NCBI GenBank assembly: GCA_023260175.1
Contig: JALQWD010000057.1
Coordinates: forward strand, 1 to 5,108
From: Candidatus Nanopelagicaceae bacterium
Lineage (GTDB): Bacteria > Actinomycetota > Actinomycetes > Nanopelagicales > Nanopelagicaceae
Direction of reading: 5' to 3'
DNA length: 5,108 nucleotides
The notes beneath the pieces were generated by a model. That model made no database searches. It saw only the letters and a program-made list of their open reading frames with translations, and was not told the DNA's origin. Positions within the stretch are counted from its first letter, which is position 1. Each line of letters opens with the position of its first letter. Shown here piece by piece: positions 1-5,108 of this stretch. A program made the position numbers and the translations under genes.

Positions 1-170
1 CAGAGCTTCTTGCTACATCCGGTAAGAGCGCAACCACTTTGCGCGAAAATGTAACTAGCCCAAATGGCACCACATTTGCGGCGCTGCAATCTTTTACTGC
101 TGGCGATTTAGAAAAGATTGTTGCAGATGCCATGAAAGCAGCAAGAGATAGATCAATCGAGTTAAGTTGA
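1..170 (+). CDS. proC: Pyrroline-5-carboxylate reductase (ProC), C-terminal end, partial
   Basis: This is the 3' end of a gene cut by the left edge; the first complete codon is at position 3 and the TGA stop is at 168-170. The 55 visible residues match the C-terminal helical dimerisation domain of P5C reductase: LRENVTSPNGTT (about visible residues 14-25), then AALQSF and a final helix with AMKAARDRSIEL. In the family the LR..VtSPgGTT stretch lies close to the active site, and the protein reduces pyrroline-5-carboxylate to proline with NAD(P)H in the cytoplasm. One small variation is Asn in place of the more usual Gly in SPGGTT. The next gene starts at a TTG that overlaps this stop, so the two are probably co-transcribed and translationally coupled. 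The N-terminal Rossmann domain lies outside the window. Confidence 0.93.
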   Translation, partial: ELLATSGKSATTLRENVTSPNGTTFAALQSFTAGDLEKIVADAMKAARDRSIELS

Positions 171-1276
171 AACGTTTTTCCTTAATATTTGCGCTGATTT
201 TCGCAGCCTTACCGGCTGCTAATGCAGCAGTAACTCCAAAGTTAATGACGCAATTCGCCCAAGTTGATAGCGCTGCATCAGCAGTTGTTTCATCGCCAAC
301 TCAAGTCGCAGTCCTTGGAAATCGCGAGAAAAACGGCTTTATTCAATTCATTAACGGCCCTACAGTCGAACTAACTTCTAGTCTTGAATCATTTGTCACG
401 GCAGGCACAACAGATGCGGCGGGTAATTTCTATGTTGTCGGTGCAAGTGCAAATCCAATTGTAGGCACCTTGCCTCCGATTTCTGGAGTATTAAATCCAG
501 ATAATGTGGTTTCCGATCCAGTAAGTAGTAATAAGAGCGATGCTGTTAATTTGATTTATTGGAAATTAGATAACACCGGCACTTTAGTTGATACGCAAAC
601 CATGTCTATGCCAAGCGCCGTAATGCCATATTCAATATTGGTTGATGCAACTGCGATCACGATTGGCGGAACTGTTTATGGCAATCCAGGTTTTGCAGGT
701 TTTGTCACTGATTGGAATGCAAAACCTGTATTAATCGGAAAGAGTAAAACCCAAGTTCATTCGATTGCGCGAAATAGTGATGGCAGCATTACTGCAGTTG
801 GGCAGAGTGGTGAGAAATTATTAAATACAACTTTAAAGGGCAGGGTAGACGGCTACTTAGCAAAAGTTGTGAAAGGTAAATTAACGACGGTTCAGCGCAG
901 CACAGAGACAAATGCCAGCCGTGCTTGGATGAGCAGTACATCAAATCTACTTCTTGGTGGAAATGTAAATTCCATCGCTGCGATAACTAAATTCAATAGC
1001 AACTTTGTGCCAACTTGGACTGATCGCTATCCGTCTATAGGAAGTGCACTAACCGCTGTCGTAGGAAAAAATAATTACGGCGCATTTGTTTCAAGCGGCG
1101 CTTTTAAAGCTCTGCCATCCTGGAAGAAGAAGGGCGCTATTTTGGTCCTTACCTTTGACGGTAAAGGTGCAATTACAGCGGCCAATTACGTGAATTCGAC
1201 CCAATTAAACGGGTTTAGCGCCAATAGCGCCCTTGGGCCAATCGTCCTTTCGGGCGGTTTTTTATATCGCGCCTAA
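167..1276 (+). CDS. Secreted protein of unknown function, probable SBBP-like beta-propeller
   Basis: I do not recognise a named family. The 369-residue product begins with a clear Sec signal peptide: MKR, a hydrophobic core, and a likely signal peptidase I cut after ANA at residue 20. The TTG start is forced, because an in-frame TAG lies at 149-151 and the next Met (residue 27) would lose the signal peptide. TTG shares bases with the proC stop (TTGA), so translational coupling is likely; no strong ribosome binding site is seen. The mature part has no cysteine and no obvious catalytic motif. It shows a recurring two-strand pattern: a 'xVGxS/xGG' strand (near residues 50, 91, 166, 211, 263, 308, 361) followed by a 'G-F/Y-hydrophobic...G' strand (near 57, 125, 174, 228, 269, 322), for example DGYLAKVVKGKLT. 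This resembles SBBP-type beta-propeller repeats. There is no lipobox or C-terminal anchor, so the protein is probably released or wall-associated. The coding region is intact. The function is unknown, and the propeller call is an inference from the repeats. Confidence 0.85.
   Translation: MKRFSLIFALIFAALPAANAAVTPKLMTQFAQVDSAASAVVSSPTQVAVLGNREKNGFIQFINGPTVELTSSLESFVTAGTTDAAGNFYVVGASANPIVGTLPPISGVLNPDNVVSDPVSSNKSDAVNLIYWKLDNTGTLVDTQTMSMPSAVMPYSILVDATAITIGGTVYGNPGFAGFVTDWNAKPVLIGKSKTQVHSIARNSDGSITAVGQSGEKLLNTTLKGRVDGYLAKVVKGKLTTVQRSTETNASRAWMSSTSNLLLGGNVNSIAAITKFNSNFVPTWTDRYPSIGSALTAVVGKNNYGAFVSSGAFKALPSWKKKGAILVLTFDGKGAITAANYVNSTQLNGFSANSALGPIVLSGGFLYRA
1240..1263 (+). terminator. Terminator-like hairpin inside the end of the secreted-protein gene
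   Basis: The stem pairs CGTCC (1243-1247) with GGGCG (1252-1256) around a TTTC loop, with one G-U pair. It can extend by weaker pairs to 1240 and 1259. A run of six T follows at 1258-1263. This is the form of a rho-independent terminator, but it lies before the stop codon at 1274-1276. It may partly stop transcription from proC before the bS22 gene. A GCCC/GGGC pair just upstream (1229-1238) could compete with the stem. Confidence 0.4.
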
Positions 1277-1282
1277 ACACGC

Positions 1283-1288
1283 TAAAGT
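1283..1288 (+). promoter_or_regulatory. Possible -10 element (TAAAGT) for the bS22 gene
   Basis: TAAAGT fits the TANNNT -10 pattern common in actinobacterial promoters and follows the terminator-like hairpin. Transcription starting about 7 bases later would give a leader of about 17 bases that contains the ribosome binding site. No convincing -35 box is seen at the expected distance, so this remains tentative. Confidence 0.25.
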
Positions 1289-1302
1289 TTCGCTCTCTAA
1301 AC

Positions 1303-1308
1303 AAGGAG
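1303..1308 (+). promoter_or_regulatory. Ribosome binding site of the bS22 gene
   Basis: AAGGAG lies 4 bases upstream of the ATG at 1313. It is the clearest Shine-Dalgarno sequence in the window and fixes the start of this very short gene. The other genes whose starts are visible here have weak sites or none. Confidence 0.8.
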
Positions 1309-1312
1309 TTTT

Positions 1313-1411
1313 ATGGGTTCGGTTATCAAGAAGCGTCGCAAGCGTATGGCTAAGAAGAAGCATAAGAAGCTTCTGAAGAAGACACGCATTCAGCGCCGCA
1401 ACGCTAAGTAA
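1313..1411 (+). CDS. Small basic ribosomal protein bS22 (AURKAIP1/COX24 domain)
   Basis: This 32-residue protein is very basic (17 of 32 residues are Lys or Arg) and closely resembles the actinobacterial bS22 protein seen in the Mycobacterium smegmatis small ribosomal subunit. The signature is [12 protein letters not shown] at the N-terminus, then [16 protein letters not shown]. The family shares the AURKAIP1/COX24 domain with mitochondrial ribosome proteins. In the mycobacterial structure the peptide is buried in rRNA of the 30S subunit. The ATG has a strong AAGGAG site 4 bases upstream. Position supports the call: in M. tuberculosis the homologue (Rv0500B) also lies just downstream of proC, with a small HTH gene between. 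Here a secreted-protein gene takes that place. The gene stops 3 bases from the end of the convergent protease gene. It is easily missed by gene callers because of its length. Confidence 0.93.
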   Translation: MGSVIKKRRKRMAKKKHKKLLKKTRIQRRNAK

Positions 1412-1414
1412 TTT

Positions 1415-3757
1415 TTACTGCTTAAGCGAAACTAGTTGACCGTTAATTCCGGCAACTAAATAACGAACACCATTCAGAGTAATCCAACTATTTTGAATTG
1501 GCTCATCGCTCTGCCATCCGCTAATTAGGCTCACCTTTTTGCTGACGGTATCGATAGCGCAGAGCCGTTTCTGGCAAGAGAGCACCAAAGTAGATCCGTT
1601 TAAATTAAGCGGGGCATTTGGTGCACCGAATTTACTGGTCGCATAAGTTGTAGTTGCTCCATCAATAATTTGGGTACGCACCTGGCTCGGATTTGGCAGC
1701 GTTGCACCTGATGCCGCAAGCCATGCGCCAGTTAACTTGCCGCCAACTTTGTTAATCGCGACGTCATATCCAAGAACTGATGCAGTGGTGCTCGGTGAAT
1801 CCAAAGTCTCATAAAGCCAGGTATTTGCAGAAGCACCATCACGTGTTGCCAATCTGATTTCACCAGATGTGGCATCTTTCTTCTGATTAACAACCAATAC
1901 TGAATCGTAAATTAGATAAGTTGTAGTGCCACTTAAGTATGCATCTAAATGGAATGCTACATCGCCAGTTGTGCGACCATCTTCTTTTCTATCGCCATCA
2001 ATTAATTCATAACTCCACTTATTTGATTTCTTAACTGCGCCAAGTAGCACGCCTTGGCTCTCATCGCGATAAAAGACCTGCAAAGTAGTAGTTGTAGCGA
2101 CGCAGGCACTTGAATAAGAGACTTCACTAGCAGTACGAACGCGAGCACTTTGATCGTAAGGCTGGATAGAGGCTGCATTTCCATCTACAACTTCAAAGCT
2201 CATAGTCGAATCAGTGATTGTGGCATGACGTAAATCGTTATCAGTTATGTCTCCGTAGAAGAGATGAACCACCTGTCTTGTGCCAGTACCGGTTGTGCAG
2301 AGCGATAAATGGCCGCCTAGCTTGCGCGAAGTGCGTCCAGCGGTACCGCCCATTCCATCAATAACTACTTTTTTCCAAGCGCCATTTACGTATGTTGCAG
2401 TGCGAAGTGTGCCGGTTTTGCTACTGATGTATGCGATAAAAGGTTTGTTATTTAAATTGGTAGATGCAAGCAATTTGGCATCACTGGAATTGTCAATCAA
2501 AGTGCTCTTCCATGCAGAAACTGGAGTAACAGCTTCGCTTGTTACCATTTCCGAAGCACCATTGTTATTGATTGCGGAAACGCTAAATGTGTAAGAAGTC
2601 CCGTTCTTTAGACCTTTAACGGCAAATGGACTGGAATTTGCATAAGTAATAGATCCAGTTTTGGTGTTCTTAATTGCATAACTGGTTACCTGTGCGCTGC
2701 GTACATTTGTAGGTGGATCAAAGGTAATTATTGCGCTGGAATCTCCTACAAGTACCTGCAAATTACGTACAACGTTTGGAATTCCTACTGCAATTCCCGC
2801 AGGCGGTTTATTTCGCATATCTTCAAGCATCGCAAGCAGAAGTGGTCCTGGTTCGCGGAAAACTTCTCCGGCATCAAGACTTGGAGTCATAACCGAATTA
2901 ACGCCAGTATTAGAGAAAGTTGCTTCATCTAAATGAGATACAGATGAACCATTCTCGTAAATTTTTGGCGTGTAAATCTTTGGTTTTATCCCACCATTTG
3001 CAGCGATGCCTTTTGCGCCAGACCAGTTCAAATTACTGGTTAGAGCTTTACCTAATTCGATACTTGGCGAAGGTAGGTCACTTAAGCGACGACCATCATC
3101 TAATTGAAGGTAGGCATCAAAAGGTGTTGGTTGATCAATTGAACCATACCCAAAGAAAGGATCATATGAATCGGTAGATAGAAAACCTAAACCATGGCCA
3201 ATTTCGTGAATGAATACAGATTGCAGATCGTATTCAGATCCAGATGGTTTGCCATCGTTTCTGGTATCCCAAGCTGCAGATGAATTAACCTGAATAACAA
3301 TTTCTGGGTTGTTCTTATCTAAATCACGTCCCGCAATTGCATTGGCAAATGCAGAGGTATACCAAAGTGTTGGGTCTGGAGTATTAACAAAGTTGTTGAA
3401 GTAGTTTCCGGGCCTTGCACTACCTAGCAATCCATAAACTTGAGAACGAGCCCAAGTTGCTTCAACTTTTATCGGAACTGTTGATTGAAAATTAGCCGCC
3501 CAGACATCAACCGCGGCTTGCATCTCTGTCTGCGCCCAAGCAGGGAAGTTGTTATAGACCACATCAAATTTGGATTTGGCATCCAAGTGCGCGCCGCCTG
3601 TTACGGTTGCATTGTAAGTTTTCACATTTGATTGGCCAGCAAAGATGTGGCCCCAAACAGTTGATTCGCGTTCGTTGACCAAAGCGGTTGCCGGAGGCGC
3701 AAATAAAGGCGCCAAGAGTATGGCGGCAATTATCGAAGTAAGCCCTCTGCGCTTCAC
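1415..3757 (-). CDS. Secreted multidomain zinc metalloprotease (leishmanolysin-like metzincin, FN3, C-terminal repeats)
   Basis: The 780-residue product starts at GTG, with an in-frame TAG four codons upstream (3767-3769) and a weak GGTAGG site 8 bases before the start. Domains in order: a Sec signal peptide (1-25, MKRR, likely cut after ATA); a catalytic domain (about 30-315); a fibronectin type III domain (about 325-412, with the FN3-like stretch NGTSYTFSVSAINNNG); and a repeat region (415-780). The catalytic motif is HEIGHGLGF, with zinc-binding His184 and His188 and catalytic Glu185. The usual third metzincin ligand at position 194 is Ser. A later SHLDEATF (His275) followed by NSVMTP (Met290, likely Met-turn) and a 'GPLLLAMLEDM' helix resembles the layout of M8 leishmanolysin, where the third His comes late. 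The C-terminal part repeats a W....[VLI]D motif and resembles a beta-propeller, perhaps for binding substrate or polysaccharide. Role (inferred): extracellular proteolysis for nutrition or surface processing. No C-terminal anchor or sorting signal is seen. Protease activity is well supported; the M8 assignment is moderate. Confidence 0.9.
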   Translation of the reverse strand: MKRRGLTSIIAAILLAPLFAPPATALVNERESTVWGHIFAGQSNVKTYNATVTGGAHLDAKSKFDVVYNNFPAWAQTEMQAAVDVWAANFQSTVPIKVEATWARSQVYGLLGSARPGNYFNNFVNTPDPTLWYTSAFANAIAGRDLDKNNPEIVIQVNSSAAWDTRNDGKPSGSEYDLQSVFIHEIGHGLGFLSTDSYDPFFGYGSIDQPTPFDAYLQLDDGRRLSDLPSPSIELGKALTSNLNWSGAKGIAANGGIKPKIYTPKIYENGSSVSHLDEATFSNTGVNSVMTPSLDAGEVFREPGPLLLAMLEDMRNKPPAGIAVGIPNVVRNLQVLVGDSSAIITFDPPTNVRSAQVTSYAIKNTKTGSITYANSSPFAVKGLKNGTSYTFSVSAINNNGASEMVTSEAVTPVSAWKSTLIDNSSDAKLLASTNLNNKPFIAYISSKTGTLRTATYVNGAWKKVVIDGMGGTAGRTSRKLGGHLSLCTTGTGTRQVVHLFYGDITDNDLRHATITDSTMSFEVVDGNAASIQPYDQSARVRTASEVSYSSACVATTTTLQVFYRDESQGVLLGAVKKSNKWSYELIDGDRKEDGRTTGDVAFHLDAYLSGTTTYLIYDSVLVVNQKKDATSGEIRLATRDGASANTWLYETLDSPSTTASVLGYDVAINKVGGKLTGAWLAASGATLPNPSQVRTQIIDGATTTYATSKFGAPNAPLNLNGSTLVLSCQKRLCAIDTVSKKVSLISGWQSDEPIQNSWITLNGVRYLVAGINGQLVSLKQ
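1434..1457. terminator. Possible hairpin between convergent genes, no T-run
   Basis: AGTTG-A-CCG (1434-1442) can pair with CGGCAACT (1450-1457) around a 7-base loop, giving an 8-bp stem with one bulged A. It lies 23 bases after the bS22 stop, inside the 3' end of the protease gene. With no T-run on the plus strand, it may only mark or protect the bS22 mRNA end. It is the best candidate found for a 3' end here, but weak. Confidence 0.2.
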
Positions 3758-3784
3758 GCATGAAACCTACCAAAATTTAACAAA

Positions 3785-3791
3785 TAGAATA
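3785..3791. promoter_or_regulatory. Overlapping divergent -10 elements (TAGAATA)
   Basis: The 40-base gap between the divergent protease (start 3757) and glutaredoxin (start 3798) genes contains TAGAATA. On the plus strand it reads TAGAAT (3785-3790); on the minus strand it reads TATTCT (3791-3786). Both fit TANNNT. The plus-strand box ends 7 bases before the ATG at 3798, predicting a leaderless or nearly leaderless mRNA. The minus-strand box would give a leader of roughly 20 bases containing GGTAGG. A second minus-strand candidate is TAAATT (3779-3774). No good -35 boxes were found for either direction. Confidence 0.4.
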
Positions 3792-3797
3792 AGCACT

Positions 3798-4055
3798 ATG
3801 AAGCAGTCAGTAGTCACCATTTATGGTCGAAGCGGCTGTCATTTATGTGAAAACGTTGTGAATTCGTTAATTCCCCAGAAAGACCAGTTAAATATCGAAA
3901 TCAGTGAAGTTTTGATTGATGGCAATAAAGAATTAGAAGATCTTTATGGTCAGTTGATTCCGGTGATTCATGTAGATGGAAAATACTTTTCGCATTTCCG
4001 ATTAGATCTGGAAGAGTTTAAATCTTTCCTTGAAAAACATCATCGGCATCAATAA
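3798..4055 (+). CDS. Glutaredoxin-family thiol-redox protein (DUF836 type)
   Basis: The 85-residue product has a small thioredoxin fold. The first strand, VVTIYGRSG, leads into C14-H-L-C17, the redox CxxC motif, followed by a helix (ENVVNSLI). The second strand, ISEVLIDG, precedes LIPVIHVDGK, where Pro55 is the expected cis-proline next to the active site. CHLC in place of CPYC is typical of the DUF836/glutaredoxin-like group. The likely role is cytoplasmic disulfide reduction; the partner and thiol (mycothiol or another) cannot be told from sequence. The ATG at 3798 is chosen because the conserved fold begins immediately after it. An upstream extension would run antisense through the protease gene, and a -10-like TAGAAT lies 7 bases before it. 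No ribosome binding site is visible, consistent with leaderless translation. The 3' end overlaps the convergent XPB gene by 38 bases. As I recall, the mycobacterial relative (Rv0508) lies near proC and beside hemA; no hemA is seen in this window. Confidence 0.85.
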   Translation: MKQSVVTIYGRSGCHLCENVVNSLIPQKDQLNIEISEVLIDGNKELEDLYGQLIPVIHVDGKYFSHFRLDLEEFKSFLEKHHRHQ

Positions 4056-5108
4056 TTTTGTAGCTATAACCTTGTTCGGCTAAGAATCTTTGACGGTTCT
4101 GTGCAAAATCTTGATCAACGGTATCTCTACTCACAACAGAATAGAAACGAGCACCACGTCCATCAGATTTTGGTCGCAAGATTCTTCCAAGTCGCTGTGC
4201 CTCTTCTTGTCGACTTCCGAATGCTCCGCTTACCTGAATTGCGATTGTGGCATCCGGTAAGTCAACAGAGAAATTAGCAACTTTAGATACAACTAGGCAC
4301 TTCAATTCTCCAGTGCGGAAAGCGGCAAATAATTCTTCGCGTTCTTTGACGGGAGTTTCACCTTTAATAACTGGCACGCCCAACTTTTCGCTCAATTCAT
4401 CTAATTGCGAAATGTATTGGCCGATAACTAAAACTTGGTCATCAGCATGCTTCTCAACCAAAGCTTGAACTACTTTGGTTTTGGTGGCAGTTGTGGCGCA
4501 CATGCGATATTTCTCTTCGACCTCAGCTGTTGCATATGAAAGGCGTTCGGTTTCGGTGAGAGTGGCACGCACCTCAATACATTCTGCTGGCGCGATATAG
4601 CCTTGTGATTCGATCTCTTTCCATGGCACATCGAAACGCTTTGGCCCGATGAGTGAAAATACTTCGCCTTCCATGCCATCTTCTCGTACCAAAGTCGCCG
4701 TTAGTCCAAGTCGTCGTCGAGATTGAATATCAGCGGTAAAGCGGAAGATTGGTGCTGGCAGAAGGTGTACCTCATCGTAAATAATCAAACCCCAGTCGTA
4801 GGAATCAAAGAGATCTAGATGGGCGTAAACGCCATTTTTCTTCTTAGTCATCACTTGGTAAGTCGCGATAGTTACGGGGCGGATTTCCTTCTTTGCTCCT
4901 GAATACTCGCCGATTTCATCCTCATTTAAGGAGGTCCGCTTCAACAGCTCATCACGCCATTGGCGAGCTGCCACGGTGTTGGTTACCAAAATTAAAGTTG
5001 TTGCCTTTGCATGTGCCATCGCAGCTGCACCAACGATTGTCTTTCCAGCACCACAAGGAAGTACTACAACACCTGACCCGCCATGCCAAAAACCTTCAGC
5101 TGCTAACT
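4018..5108 (-). CDS. xpb: DNA repair helicase XPB (SF2), N-terminus cut by window edge
   Basis: The reading frame is open from the right edge to the TAA at 4020-4018; 362 residues are visible (residue 1 at 5106). Although an ATG occurs at 5019, the conserved sequence continues upstream of it, with GFWHGGSG and the Walker A motif PCGAGKT (5058-5038). The true start is therefore outside the window. SF2 helicase motifs in order: I (GAGKT, 19-23); Ia (TLILVTNTVAARQW); II (DEVH, 111-114); III (LGLTATL); the XPB-specific RED motif directly after it (141-143); then the second RecA domain with VLVIGQY, VVSKVANFSVDLPDA and motif VI QRLGRILRPK (304-313). Family members are ATP-dependent 3'-5' DNA helicases of the XPB/ERCC3 type, with repair roles inferred in bacteria. 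Actinobacterial XPB proteins are about 550 residues, so roughly a third is missing here. No truncation or frameshift is seen in the visible part. Confidence 0.95.
   Translation of the reverse strand, partial: LAAEGFWHGGSGVVVLPCGAGKTIVGAAAMAHAKATTLILVTNTVAARQWRDELLKRTSLNEDEIGEYSGAKKEIRPVTIATYQVMTKKKNGVYAHLDLFDSYDWGLIIYDEVHLLPAPIFRFTADIQSRRRLGLTATLVREDGMEGEVFSLIGPKRFDVPWKEIESQGYIAPAECIEVRATLTETERLSYATAEVEEKYRMCATTATKTKVVQALVEKHADDQVLVIGQYISQLDELSEKLGVPVIKGETPVKEREELFAAFRTGELKCLVVSKVANFSVDLPDATIAIQVSGAFGSRQEEAQRLGRILRPKSDGRGARFYSVVSRDTVDQDFAQNRQRFLAEQGYSYKIIDADDVFQGKI

Noticed and set aside
2280..3177. Plus-strand open frames of 104 and 85 codons (2280-2594 and 2920-3177)
   Set aside because: They lie antisense within the well-supported protease gene, have no ribosome binding site or recognisable sequence, and look like chance open frames.
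3564..3773. Minus-strand reading frame starting at the ATG at 3762-3760, near the protease start
   Set aside because: It overlaps the protease N-terminus in another frame, and its product has no signal peptide or recognisable motif. The GTG frame gives a proper signal peptide and protease.
3645..3797. Upstream in-frame extension of the glutaredoxin gene to an ATG at 3645
   Set aside because: It would add 51 residues antisense to the protease signal peptide region and give no recognisable sequence; the thioredoxin fold begins right at the ATG at 3798.
4247..4679. Short open frames within the XPB region (4247-4468 plus, 4470-4679 minus)
   Set aside because: Both lie inside the conserved helicase coding sequence in other frames and show no family features.
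5017..5019. ATG as the start of the XPB gene
   Set aside because: The frame stays open to the right edge and encodes the conserved Walker A motif upstream of this Met, so it is internal.
1..5108. Search for mobile elements, CRISPR arrays, tRNA/rRNA, phage or defence genes
   Set aside because: No transposase, direct-repeat array, terminal inverted repeats, tRNA-like clover or defence-type domain was seen; the space is filled by the six genes described.

Overview
The window looks like a chromosomal segment of a low-to-mid GC, gene-dense actinobacterium. The evidence is a 32-residue AURKAIP1/COX24-type ribosomal protein (bS22, typical of Actinobacteria) encoded just downstream of proC, as in Mycobacterium, and an actinobacterial-style XPB helicase. 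The modest GC, very short intergenic gaps and overlapping genes would suit a streamlined freshwater actinobacterium such as the acI/Nanopelagicales group. That placement is inference, not proof.

Layout. (1) 1-170 (+): 3' end of proC (pyrroline-5-carboxylate reductase). (2) 167-1276 (+): a secreted protein of 369 residues that overlaps the proC stop by 4 bases and has repeats suggesting a beta-propeller. A terminator-like hairpin with a T-run lies inside its last codons. (3) 1313-1411 (+): the tiny, very basic ribosomal protein bS22, with a good ribosome binding site. (4) 1415-3757 (-): a large secreted metalloprotease of 780 residues, made of a signal peptide, a metzincin-type catalytic domain resembling leishmanolysin (M8), a fibronectin type III domain and a C-terminal repeat region likely to be a beta-propeller. 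It ends only 3 bases from bS22. (5) 3798-4055 (+): a small glutaredoxin-family protein with a CHLC redox motif, divergent from the protease across a 40-base promoter gap and probably translated from a leaderless mRNA. (6) 4018-5108 (-): the C-terminal two thirds or so of an XPB-type DNA helicase, running off the right edge and overlapping the glutaredoxin gene tail to tail by 38 bases.

The genes do not form one pathway. They are housekeeping functions (proline synthesis, ribosome, thiol redox, DNA repair helicase) with two exported proteins between them. There is no sign of a mobile element, CRISPR array, phage, defence system, tRNA or rRNA. The most distinctive item is the multidomain protease, whose third zinc ligand appears to be displaced far from the HEXXH motif. 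No stretch above 300 bases lacks a gene.
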